Of a stretch of 64,000 nucleotides of DNA, positions 8,177-15,875 are shown piece after piece; the first letter of the stretch is position 1, and each line of letters opens with the position of its first letter. The position numbers and the translations under genes are program-made. The DNA is from JACQFK01 sp964619955 (GTDB taxonomy: Bacteria > Planctomycetota > MHYJ01 > JACPRB01). The DNA is taken from the NCBI GenBank assembly GCA_964619955.1, contig CAZUJF010000028.1:1-64000 (forward strand). The letters run 5' to 3'. A model generated the notes under the pieces. It ran no database searches. It saw nothing but the letters and a program-made list of their open reading frames with translations, and was not told where the DNA came from.

Positions 8177-9439
8177 ATGGCGGTGGAAACGGTCTCCCTC
8201 AGGGCCCCCGAAGGCTGCGTGACGCACCTGCTCTGGGACCCGGCGTCCCCGGAGGCGCTCGCGATCGACCCCCGGCTGGACCAGGTCGAGGATCTGCTGG
8301 CCCTCGCCCGCGAGCGCGGCGTGCGCATCCGGGCCGTCATCGACACGCACACCCACGCCGACCACCTCTCGGGGGCGCGCCGCCTGGCCGCGCGCGCCGG
8401 GGCGGAGCTGCTGGCGCCGGAGGGCAGCCGGATCGAGGCTCCCGTGCGCCGGGTCGCCCCCGGCGGCTCGTTCGCCCTGGGCGGCCTGCAGGTCCGTGTC
8501 CTGGCCGCGCCGGGCCACACCCCGGACGCCGTGGCGCTGCTCGCCGGCGGACGGCTCTACACCGGCGACGCCCTCTTCATCGAGGGGGTCGGACGGACCG
8601 ATTTCCCCGGCGGCAGTCCCGACGAGGCGCTCGCCACGCTCGAGGCGTTCGAGGCGCTCCCGCCCGGGACGATCGTCCACCCCGGCCATGACTATCGGGG
8701 TCTCGGGTCGGCCACGCTCGAAGAGCTGCGCCGGACGCACCCCGTGCTGTCCGAGGCGGAGCGGGCCCGGCGCCGCGAGCGCGTGGCCGGGAAGGGCGCC
8801 GTCATCCCGGACATCCGGCACTTCCTGGCGTGGAACCTGGCGCGGGAGGAGTCCGGCGAGCTGCCGCCCCTCGCGGTCCAGGCCCTCGTGCGGGGCCGCA
8901 GCGCCCGGCTCGTGGACGTGCGCAGTCCCGCCGAATTCAACGTCTCCCGCATCGCGGAGTCCCAGCTGCTGCCGCTGGAGGACGTCGAGGGCCGCGCCGC
9001 CTCGCTGCTGCGGGATCGCGAGCTGATCCTGGTCTGCCGGACGGGCAACCGGGCGCGCACGGCCCAGGCGACGCTGGCGCGCGCGGGCATCCGGGCCGCC
9101 CTGCTCGAAGGCGGCGTGGAGGCCTGGCGGAAGGCGGGGCTCCCCCTCGTCGAGAGCCGTCCGGGCGTGCTTCCGCTGGATCGCCAGGTGCAGCTCGGCG
9201 CGGGATCGATGATCCTGGCCGGGGTCCTGCTCGCGGCCCTGGTCTCCCCGTGGGCGCTCGTGATCCCCGGCTTCGTGGGGGCGGGGCTGATCTTCGCCGG
9301 CGCTTCGGGGACCTGCGGGCTGGCCCGCGTCCTGTCGCTGCTGCCCTGGAACCGGGCGCCGCTGACCTGCGCGGTGGGGCCGACGCCGTCGTGCAGCGCG
9401 GGAGGGGCGCCCCCGGCCTCGTGTTCGGCGGGCAAATGA
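8177..9439 (+). CDS. Persulfide dioxygenase-rhodanese-DUF2892 fusion
   Basis: 420 residues in three parts. Residues 1-230 are a metallo-beta-lactamase fold of the ETHE1/Blh type with H58-x-H60-x-D62-H63, H114, D131 and H168/H171 as iron ligands. Residues about 240-340 are a rhodanese domain with the active loop CRTGNRA, so the catalytic Cys is present. Residues about 345-405 form a DUF2892-like pair of membrane segments ending in a PWNR motif, followed by a short Cys-containing tail. The protein would oxidise glutathione persulfide to sulfite and move sulfane sulfur, with the C-terminus in the membrane. The start follows a strong AAGGAGG. The permease gene begins one base after its stop, fitting export of the sulfite formed. 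Confidence 0.88.
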   Translation: MAVETVSLRAPEGCVTHLLWDPASPEALAIDPRLDQVEDLLALARERGVRIRAVIDTHTHADHLSGARRLAARAGAELLAPEGSRIEAPVRRVAPGGSFALGGLQVRVLAAPGHTPDAVALLAGGRLYTGDALFIEGVGRTDFPGGSPDEALATLEAFEALPPGTIVHPGHDYRGLGSATLEELRRTHPVLSEAERARRRERVAGKGAVIPDIRHFLAWNLAREESGELPPLAVQALVRGRSARLVDVRSPAEFNVSRIAESQLLPLEDVEGRAASLLRDRELILVCRTGNRARTAQATLARAGIRAALLEGGVEAWRKAGLPLVESRPGVLPLDRQVQLGAGSMILAGVLLAALVSPWALVIPGFVGAGLIFAGASGTCGLARVLSLLPWNRAPLTCAVGPTPSCSAGGAPPASCSAGK

Positions 9440-9440
9440 G

Positions 9441-10181
9441 ATGCTGACGGCGGCGATCGTCCTGGGCATCGGGGTCGGCGTCCTCCTGGGGCTCCTGGGC
9501 GGGGGCGGCTCGCTCCTGGCGGTGCCGCTCCTGATCCACGGGCTGGGCCTGTCCCCGGGGGAGGCCGTTCCGGCGGCGCTGCTGGCCGTGGGACTCGCCT
9601 CCCTGGGCGCCGCGGCCGTTCATGCGCGGACGGGCGGGGTCGACGTCGCCAGCGCGCTGCCCTTCCTGCTGCTGGGTTCGGCGGCGAGCGTGCTGGGAGC
9701 GCGGGCCTCGCTGCATCTAGGGGCCCGGGCCCAGGCGCTGCTCTTCGCGGCGGTGACCGCCGTCGCGGGGATCCGCCTCCTCCGGACCGCCCCCGCGGCG
9801 GAAGGTCCCTTCGTGCGCTCCTGGGGCCGGATCGCGGCCGCCGCCCTGGGCGCCGGATTTCTCACGGGCCTGCTCGGCGTGGGCGGCGGCTTCATCCTCG
9901 TTCCCGCGCTGACGCTCGCGGCGGGGCTGCCGCACCGGCGGGCGGTGGGCACCTCGCTGCTGGTCCTGGGCGTCACGGCGCTCGCGGGGTTCTGGAGCCA
10001 TCGCGCGCTGGGGGCGCCGCTCGCCGCGTCCGCGCCCGCCTTCACCGCCGCCGCCGGCGCCGCCGCCCTGCCGGCCGCGTTCCTCGCCTCGCGCGTGCCG
10101 CACGCCGCGCTGCGCCGGGCCTTCGCGCTGCTCCTCCTGCTGGTGAGCGTGGTCACGGCGGGATCCGCCCCGGCAGGGTAG
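9441..10181 (+). CDS. TauE/SafE family sulfite exporter-like permease
   Basis: A 246-residue hydrophobic protein with about eight membrane segments arranged as two homologous halves. The typical glycine-rich motifs appear twice (GLLGGGGSLLAVPLL near residue 17 and GLLGVGGGFILVPAL near 150). The family moves sulfite, sulfoacetate or other sulfur anions. It starts one base after the dioxygenase-rhodanese stop, so the two are almost certainly translationally coupled and controlled by the BigR-type operator. Its probable task is to expel sulfite formed by persulfide oxidation; the substrate is inferred from context. Confidence 0.85.
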   Translation: MLTAAIVLGIGVGVLLGLLGGGGSLLAVPLLIHGLGLSPGEAVPAALLAVGLASLGAAAVHARTGGVDVASALPFLLLGSAASVLGARASLHLGARAQALLFAAVTAVAGIRLLRTAPAAEGPFVRSWGRIAAAALGAGFLTGLLGVGGGFILVPALTLAAGLPHRRAVGTSLLVLGVTALAGFWSHRALGAPLAASAPAFTAAAGAAALPAAFLASRVPHAALRRAFALLLLLVSVVTAGSAPAG

Positions 10182-10191
10182 ACTATCCGGG

Positions 10192-10593
10192 ATGCCGAGA
10201 TCGTCCGCCGTCCTCCTGCTCCTGGCCCTGGCCGGCTGCGGCCATTGGGAGGAGAACCTCACGCTCCAGGACAACGGCCGCGGCGTCTGGCATCTGCGCT
10301 GGTCCGCCCTCAAGCGCGGCATCACGGGCGAGGGGCACCTCGACAGCGCCCGCGCCTCCTGGACCTGCACGCCCCTGCCGGGCGGCAACGGCTGGTCGGT
10401 GCAGGCGGCGAGCGTCGACTGGGGCGGAAGCCGGCTGCCGAAAAACACCAAGGCGACGTGGACCGGCGGCGTGTCGGTGAAGGGTTCGACGCTGGTCGTG
10501 GACCTCAAGGACGCGACGGGCGCCGCCTTCGAGGGCAACGGCGAATACCCGCTGGTCAACCGGACCCCGACGCACGTGTACGGCCGCCGCTGA
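10192..10593 (+). CDS. Small lipoprotein of unknown function
   Basis: A 133-residue protein with a type II signal peptide: a short Arg-containing N-terminus, a Leu/Ala core and the lipobox LAGC, giving a lipidated Cys at residue 16. The remainder is short and polar, rich in Trp, Gly and Asp, and looks all-beta. I do not recognise the family. TAGACT ends 7 bases before the ATG, so the gene may have its own leaderless transcript, although it is only 10 bases after the permease stop. It converges with the Ldh2-type gene. Confidence 0.65.
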   Translation: MPRSSAVLLLLALAGCGHWEENLTLQDNGRGVWHLRWSALKRGITGEGHLDSARASWTCTPLPGGNGWSVQAASVDWGGSRLPKNTKATWTGGVSVKGSTLVVDLKDATGAAFEGNGEYPLVNRTPTHVYGRR

Positions 10594-10607
10594 GCCGGCG
10601 GGCCCGG

Positions 10608-11702
10608 CTACGCCGGCACGGGGCGGAGGGACGCGGGCTTGAACGCCACGCGGCCCTCCCTGGCGAGCTTCTCGAACTCGGCGATCTCGGCGTCCGTGAA
10701 GATCAGGCCGCCCGCCTTCTCGCTGCGCGCGTACGCGCGGTGCTCGAGCTCGCCCGGGAGCATCGTGCCGGGCGTGTTGCCGTGGCCGAGGATGTCCTCC
10801 AGCACCGCCTTGACGTTGGCCTTCTGGTCGCGCTTCATCGCGAACGCGCCGCAGTCCAGCGCCTCCGGGCGGATGGCCTGGAAGTAGAACGCGGGCGTGC
10901 GCTTCTCCTCCGGCGGGCCCTGGTTCCAGCGGCTGCGCAGCGTCGGCAGCGAGCCACCCGTGAACGCCGCCATCAGCTCGTCGATGAGCGAAAGCCCGTA
11001 GCCCTTGTGCGCCCCGAAGGGCAGCAGGGCCTTCACGCGCGCGGGATCGTTCGTCTCCTTGCCGTCCTCGTCCACCGCGCAGCCGGGCGGCAGGGACTTG
11101 CCCTCGCGGGCGAGCACCTGGACCCGGCCCATCGCGATCGTGCTCGTCGCCCAGTCGATGCAGATCGGGAAGCCCAGGGACTCCGTCGTGGGGAAGCCCC
11201 AGGAGTGCGGGTTGGTGCCGAGCGTCGCGGTCCGGCCCCCGAAGGGGACGACTTCCGCGAGCGCGGCGGTGCAGCAGGTGTACGCGAGATAGCCCTTCCG
11301 GGCCGCGTCGATCACGTAGCCGCCGCCCCAGAGGTAGTGGAAGGCGTTGTCGACGGCGACCGCGCCGATGCCGTATTTGTCGGCGAGTTTCATCGCCGCC
11401 GCCATCGCCTCGAGGCCGACCGCCTGGCCGAGTTTCTTGTTCGCGTTCCAGCGCTGGACGGCCTTGTAGGGGCCCTTGAGCTTCTCGATCTTCGCGCCGG
11501 GGACGCAGCCGCCCGCCTTGGAGCCGAAGTGCTCGTCGAGGTGCAGCGCCTTGATGGCGTTGTGGGTCTTGATGCCGTGGCGGGCGGTGAGGTTCGAGAA
11601 CTGCGCCGCCTGGGCGGCCTCCTTCGGGGTGTAGCCGCGCTTGCGGTACGCGGCGGCGACGATGCGGTCGTGCAGCTCGCCGGGCAGGATCCATTCGTTC
11701 AT
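10608..11702 (-). CDS. Ldh2/malate-type NAD(P)-dependent 2-hydroxyacid dehydrogenase
   Basis: 364 residues of the LDH2/MDG2 (type 2 malate/L-lactate/ureidoglycolate dehydrogenase) family, which does not use a Rossmann fold. Family features visible are LTARHGIKTHN near residue 40 with the conserved Arg-His, an ATLGTNPHSWGFP-like nucleotide-binding stretch near 190, and GAHKGYGLSLIDEL near 262. I chose the ATG at 11702; an upstream in-frame ATG adds only 12 non-family residues. TACCTT sits just before this start. A remnant of an amidohydrolase 3' end lies 32 bases upstream, suggesting it once followed such a gene directly. Its substrate is a 2-keto/2-hydroxy acid; which one cannot be told from sequence. 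Confidence 0.85.
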   Translation of the reverse strand: MNEWILPGELHDRIVAAAYRKRGYTPKEAAQAAQFSNLTARHGIKTHNAIKALHLDEHFGSKAGGCVPGAKIEKLKGPYKAVQRWNANKKLGQAVGLEAMAAAMKLADKYGIGAVAVDNAFHYLWGGGYVIDAARKGYLAYTCCTAALAEVVPFGGRTATLGTNPHSWGFPTTESLGFPICIDWATSTIAMGRVQVLAREGKSLPPGCAVDEDGKETNDPARVKALLPFGAHKGYGLSLIDELMAAFTGGSLPTLRSRWNQGPPEEKRTPAFYFQAIRPEALDCGAFAMKRDQKANVKAVLEDILGHGNTPGTMLPGELEHRAYARSEKAGGLIFTDAEIAEFEKLAREGRVAFKPASLRPVPA

Positions 11703-11716
11703 GGCCGGAAGGTACC

Positions 11717-11786
11717 CCGCGCCCCCCGCGCCGGTCAAGCGAAGCGGAGGAGCTTCGCGGCGGTGCCGCCGTGCGGGCGGGACCGG
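11717..11786. repeat. Direct repeat copy A (70 bp, partner at 15806)
   Basis: This 70-base stretch aligns without gaps to 15806-15875 at a constant offset of 4089 bases. I count 9 mismatches, about 87 percent identity. The shared part covers the last codons of the amidohydrolase gene in copy B plus the 18 bases after its stop, where only one base differs. Identity in non-coding sequence shows common DNA origin. The two copies flank exactly the GH127-SGNH and TIM-barrel genes. Confidence 0.8.
11735..11770 (-). pseudogene. 3' remnant of an amidohydrolase gene
   Basis: Read on the minus strand this gives GGTAAKLLRFA followed by a stop, the typical end of an amidohydrolase-2 protein; the intact gene at 15824-16732 ends GGNAATLFRFA. 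Upstream of it the frame is unrelated, so only the last dozen codons survive. The stop lies 32 bases before the start of the Ldh2-type gene. It is best read as the old 3' end of the amidohydrolase gene, separated from the rest by a 4.1 kb insertion, or as the residue of a tandem duplication. Confidence 0.65.
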
Positions 11787-11808
11787 GAAATCCGGACGGG
11801 GGCGCCCG

Positions 11809-14472
11809 TCACTTCGCCCGCTCCAGCACCGCTTTCATGATCGCCTCGGCGATGGCCTGCATGCCCTTGTCGCCCGGGTGCGCGGCGACGCCGTCGTGCT
11901 TGAACGACCGCTCGGAGCGCGCCACGTTCGAGGCATCCCGGCCGATCGGACCGGCGTCGACGAAGAGGCCGCCGACCTCCCGGCAGGCCTGGCTCAGCAC
12001 CTGGTCCTTGGCGGCGTCCGCCCAGAAGCTGCTGCGCACCACCACCAGCGGACGGCGCCGGGCCAGCACGCCTCTCAGGATCCTCATCACGGCCGCCTTG
12101 AAGCGAGCCTTCTCGTCCTCCGATCCCAGACCCGGCACGTTCTCGCCGATGGCCAGCACCACCAGGTCGGCATCGAACGCGAAGAGCTCCTTCATCTGCC
12201 CGTCCACGTCGTAGTCCGCGTACCGGCGCTCGAAGTCCGCGATGTTCCTGACCAGGATCTTCGGGGCGGCCCCGGTGTGCGCGGCGACGGCACGCGTCAC
12301 GAGATGCACGTAATCCTTCTCCTCCGCGCTGGCCGCCATGCCCCAGTCGCCCGGCCAGTCGAGGTCGGCCTTGGGGGGGTGCCGCGTGATGCTGTTTCCC
12401 AGGAAGAGGATCCGGCGGATCGCCGCGGGCTTCACCTCGGGTTCGCCGGCGACGGGGAACATCGAGATCCGGAACTTCGTGCAGCCGTAGGGCACGAGCG
12501 TGATCGACTCGGCCGCCGTCTGCCCGCTCATCGGGACCGCCGGCAGCCGGGGATCCTTCGGGTCGGGATTCCAGTCGACCTCGCATGCCCGGACCTTCAG
12601 TTTCAGCGGGGACGCCAGGGGCCAGTCCCACCTGGCCGGCATCGCGCCGCGCTCGACGGTCAGGCCGGGCTCCCGGGTTTCCAGCGCAAAGCTCCAGCGC
12701 GCGGCCGGGTCGGGCGTGTTGGCGTCCTTCGTGTCGGCGATGGGCAGCGCGAAAAGCAGGGGGCCGTAGGAGACCGAGGCGTACGGCAGGCCCTGCGCGG
12801 CCTGCTCCCCGGGAATCGTCACGCGCGTCGTCTTGTGCTCGCCGCTGTACGGCGGTCCCGGGGCGGCATCGCGGCCCGTTTGCACGACGGCGGTCATCGG
12901 GAGACGCAGTTGGAGGGTGTCGCCCGCCTTCCATCTGCGGCTGACGCGTGCGAAGCCCCTGGCGTTGCGCTCGACCGGGACGGCCGCTCCGTTCACGCTC
13001 AGGGCGGGTTGGGCGCACCAGCCGGGGATGCGGACGTCGATCGGAAAGGCCGCCTCGCGCTCGGGTTGCACGGAGATCTCGATCGTCTCATTGAAGGGAT
13101 AATCGGTCCTGCATTCGATCACGACGGGCACGCGGTTTGCCGCCAGCGCCGTCACCCTGCAGGGGCCGTAGCAGGTCGCGGCCAGGCCGTTGTCGTGGGT
13201 CGCCATCCACAGGTTCGTGACGAACGACGGCACGACGCGGTTGAGCGCCGCGGTGCAGCAGAGCGGGGCGTGCGTGCGCTTGTAGGCGCCGCCGGAGGCC
13301 ATGGGCCCGTGCGGGAAGTTCGGCGACCGGTTCGCGAAGCGGTTGGGGCTCTGGAAGTACACGTGCGTCTTGAAGTCGCGCGAAACCGTGGCCGGCCCGG
13401 CGTTGAAGAAGGCCCGCTCGAGCCGGTCGCCCATCCGGCCTTCGCCGGTCACGGCCAGGAGGGCGGCCTGGCTCCACACATAGTTCGCCACATCGCAGGT
13501 CTCGCTGCCGCGGAACGCGCCGGTGGGGACGTACCACTCGTCGGAGACCGGCACGCCGTGGGGCTGCATCGCGACGCGTTCGATCAGATCGTGCCAGCCG
13601 ACGGCCGCCTGCAGAAAACGCGCATCCCCGGTCCAGAGATACGCCACGGCCCAGGGCGTGGTGTTTTCGACGAACTCGACGACATGCGCGTTGTCCACGG
13701 TCGTGCCCGGCTTCAAGTCCGGCGCGTCGCGGTAGCGGCTCAGGGCGGGCATCAGCGCGCCGCCCTCCTTCTTGAACAGGTTGTCCAGCGCGGCGGCGAT
13801 GCCCGGGTCGCCGGTCCAGGTGTACGCGTCGTAGGCCGGCCAGGCGTTCGCGATGTTGCCGGGGATCCAGCGCAGTCCGTCGGGGTCGCTGCCGTAGGCC
13901 TTGACGAGCGCCTCCAGAGCGCGCTTGTCGCCGGTGCCCGCGTAATAGGAGCTCAGGGCGCGGCCCAGGAGCCCGCAGGCCCAGAGCGGCCAGCCGTCGA
14001 GCGCGGCGAGGACGGCTTTTCGGTCCTCGGGCTTGTTCCGGTCGAGCCACCAGAGGAAGAGCAGCCCGCCGGCGTTCATGTTGTCGGCGACGGCGTGGAC
14101 CCGCCGCTTCGCCTGCGCGATCAGGCCCTCGTCATGAAGGGCGCAGCCCAGGCGGGCCAGGCCGTCGAACCAGTAGCCGCCGCCTTCCAGGGGCCAGGCG
14201 CCCTTGTACCACAGGAGCCGGTCGCCGGCGGGCTTCCGGTCGGCCGCCCACGCGCGCTGGAACTCGACGTCGACCTCGTCCATGCGTCCGGTGTAGCCGT
14301 CCTTCGCGGCCAGGCACCAGTCGCGCAACCAGCCCAGCGGCTCGACCGCCCCGGGCGGCAGCTCGAGGAAGGCCGGGCGCGCCGCCGTCTCGTGGGGCCG
14401 CGCGTGGTTGGCCGCCCCCGGCGCGCCGGCCCCGGCGGTCTGGACCAGGGCGGCGCAGAGGATGAGATGCAT
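11809..14472 (-). CDS. GH127-type beta-L-arabinofuranosidase fused to SGNH hydrolase
   Basis: 887 residues with an N-terminal signal peptide (about 1-18). Residues 30-660 match the GH127/GH146 (DUF1680) alpha/alpha-barrel plus beta-sandwich architecture, with repeated Trp-rich helices, a WYVPTGAFRGSETCDV region and an APLCCTAALNR stretch, consistent with the Cys-based active site of this family. From about 675 to the end there is a separate SGNH/GDSL-type domain: block I LFLGNSIT supplies the nucleophile Ser, AIGEN resembles block III, and HDGVAAHPGDKGM holds the Asp and His of block V. The fusion suggests a secreted enzyme that removes L-arabinofuranose and also cleaves an ester on the same polymer. 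The upstream TIM-barrel gene is 36 bases away on the same strand. Confidence 0.82.
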   Translation of the reverse strand: MHLILCAALVQTAGAGAPGAANHARPHETAARPAFLELPPGAVEPLGWLRDWCLAAKDGYTGRMDEVDVEFQRAWAADRKPAGDRLLWYKGAWPLEGGGYWFDGLARLGCALHDEGLIAQAKRRVHAVADNMNAGGLLFLWWLDRNKPEDRKAVLAALDGWPLWACGLLGRALSSYYAGTGDKRALEALVKAYGSDPDGLRWIPGNIANAWPAYDAYTWTGDPGIAAALDNLFKKEGGALMPALSRYRDAPDLKPGTTVDNAHVVEFVENTTPWAVAYLWTGDARFLQAAVGWHDLIERVAMQPHGVPVSDEWYVPTGAFRGSETCDVANYVWSQAALLAVTGEGRMGDRLERAFFNAGPATVSRDFKTHVYFQSPNRFANRSPNFPHGPMASGGAYKRTHAPLCCTAALNRVVPSFVTNLWMATHDNGLAATCYGPCRVTALAANRVPVVIECRTDYPFNETIEISVQPEREAAFPIDVRIPGWCAQPALSVNGAAVPVERNARGFARVSRRWKAGDTLQLRLPMTAVVQTGRDAAPGPPYSGEHKTTRVTIPGEQAAQGLPYASVSYGPLLFALPIADTKDANTPDPAARWSFALETREPGLTVERGAMPARWDWPLASPLKLKVRACEVDWNPDPKDPRLPAVPMSGQTAAESITLVPYGCTKFRISMFPVAGEPEVKPAAIRRILFLGNSITRHPPKADLDWPGDWGMAASAEEKDYVHLVTRAVAAHTGAAPKILVRNIADFERRYADYDVDGQMKELFAFDADLVVLAIGENVPGLGSEDEKARFKAAVMRILRGVLARRRPLVVVRSSFWADAAKDQVLSQACREVGGLFVDAGPIGRDASNVARSERSFKHDGVAAHPGDKGMQAIAEAIMKAVLERAK

Positions 14473-14508
14473 GCGGTCTCCCTGCCCCCTCCATCCAGGG
14501 GAGGCTGA

Positions 14509-15747
14509 TCAATCCCGTTTCCGCGGCGGGCAGGATTTGGCCCAATCGAGCAGCGCCCGGTGTTTGGGGGCCTCCTCCGGGGGCTGGCCGCTGCGCTCCA
14601 GCGCGCCCCAGGCGCCGCCGTCCCCCGCCCGCCCCACGTGGCAATAGTGCACGAAGTGGTCGTAGTGCTTGGACATCTCCTCGAGGTATTCGCGGTAGAG
14701 GACCCCCATCTCGGGCGAGCGGTTCAGCGCCGCCGCGCGCTTCGTCACGTGCTGGCCGCCCTCGTAGGCGACCAGCCGGAGGCCGGCCTCGTCCGCGATC
14801 TTCCGGTGCTTCGCCGACTGCTCCCCCGCCTTCCGGATCGAGGCGCGGAGCTTTTCGACGGCATCCGGGTCGCCCCCGTCCACGTCGTGCCCGAAGTACG
14901 GCGCCGCGGCGATCGCGTCGGCTTTCACGCCCCAGGGGTTCCGCTTCGGATCCCGCATCACCTCGAGATGACGGCCGGCGATCCAGGAATTGGCGGACTG
15001 GGTGGCCAGCGCCCTCACGACGCGCGGGGAGCCGGGGCCGTACACGAGGTCCGCGGCCCGGAAGACGCGGATCGCGGCCCACGCGTGGTAGCGGAACCCG
15101 GCGGTCCAGCGCTTCTCGTCGAGGCCGAGCGCCTCGCCCTCGTCGCAGCAGGCGTGGGACTGCTTGAACGCCCCGTTCCACGTCTCGTTCGAGTACTCGA
15201 TCCAGAGCCGGAGCCCCGGCGCGAGGGGCGCGCCGCTGCGGACGCCGCCCGCGGCGACGAGTTCCTCCGGGGTCATCCGGGCGAGGCCGGCCTCGAGCGG
15301 CCCCAGGTCGACCGCGCCCATGTCCACGCCCGTCTTGACGAGCAGGCAGAGCCTCAACGCGTAGTCCGAGGGACGGTCGCCCGCCGTCCGGGTCACGCTG
15401 CGGTGCGGCACCGTGAGCCACAGGTCCGCCCCGCTGCGGTTGCACAGGTCGATCATCCATTCGTAGGCGGCCGGGTTCTGCGACGGCGCGTCGCGCCGGG
15501 GACGTTCCGTCCATCGCTCGCGCGCGGAGCCGTTGGTGCCGTCCCAGTCCATGAAGCGCAGCGTCCGGAAGGCCGCGATGTCCTGGAGGAAGCGGGGGTT
15601 CCAGGGGTCCGGTCCCGACACGGCGCGGACGTCGCGGAAGCAGTCGTCCGGACGGTGCCAGCCGAGGTTCCAGAAGTTGGTGCCGAGATCCATGCGGTCC
15701 GCCGCCGCCGCCTGACAGCAGGCCGCCGCCATCCATGCCAGGATCAT
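14509..15747 (-). CDS. Secreted TIM-barrel glycoside hydrolase-like protein
   Basis: 412 residues. The start at 15747 is chosen because GGAGG lies 6 bases upstream and a signal peptide follows (MILAWMAAACCQAAAA). The mature protein contains LWIEYSNETWN near residue 205 and LRLVAYEGGQH near 330; an Asn-Glu at the end of one strand and a Glu at the end of a later strand suggest a retaining clan A-like barrel. Close relatives are usually labelled cellulose-binding proteins in automatic annotation; the true substrate is unknown. With the GH127-SGNH gene it forms the two-gene module enclosed by the direct repeats. Confidence 0.65.
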   Translation of the reverse strand: MILAWMAAACCQAAAADRMDLGTNFWNLGWHRPDDCFRDVRAVSGPDPWNPRFLQDIAAFRTLRFMDWDGTNGSARERWTERPRRDAPSQNPAAYEWMIDLCNRSGADLWLTVPHRSVTRTAGDRPSDYALRLCLLVKTGVDMGAVDLGPLEAGLARMTPEELVAAGGVRSGAPLAPGLRLWIEYSNETWNGAFKQSHACCDEGEALGLDEKRWTAGFRYHAWAAIRVFRAADLVYGPGSPRVVRALATQSANSWIAGRHLEVMRDPKRNPWGVKADAIAAAPYFGHDVDGGDPDAVEKLRASIRKAGEQSAKHRKIADEAGLRLVAYEGGQHVTKRAAALNRSPEMGVLYREYLEEMSKHYDHFVHYCHVGRAGDGGAWGALERSGQPPEEAPKHRALLDWAKSCPPRKRD

Positions 15748-15772
15748 TCCGCCTCCATGCCGATCCTGCTTC

Positions 15773-15778
15773 ATTATA
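15773..15778 (-). promoter_or_regulatory. TATAAT -10 box for the two-gene sugar module
   Basis: A perfect TATAAT on the minus strand, 25 bases before the start chosen for the TIM-barrel gene and overlapping a possible alternative ATG at 15774. No good -35 hexamer is evident 16-18 bases upstream. It lies between the stop of the amidohydrolase gene and the module, inside the repeat-bounded segment, so the module could have brought its own promoter. Confidence 0.5.
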
Positions 15779-15805
15779 GGCGTCGCGCGGCCGGGGTAAC
15801 GGGTT

Positions 15806-15875
15806 CCGCGGCCCCCGCGCCGGTCAGGCGAAGCGGAAGAGCGTCGCGGCGTTGCCGCCGAGCACGCGGGACTGG
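15806..15875. repeat. Direct repeat copy B (70 bp, partner at 11717)
   Basis: The intact copy: it spans the final 17 codons or so of the amidohydrolase gene, its stop (15824-15826) and 18 bases beyond. Copy A lies 4089 bases to the left, with 9 mismatches in 70. Similarity ends abruptly at both sides. Confidence 0.8.
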
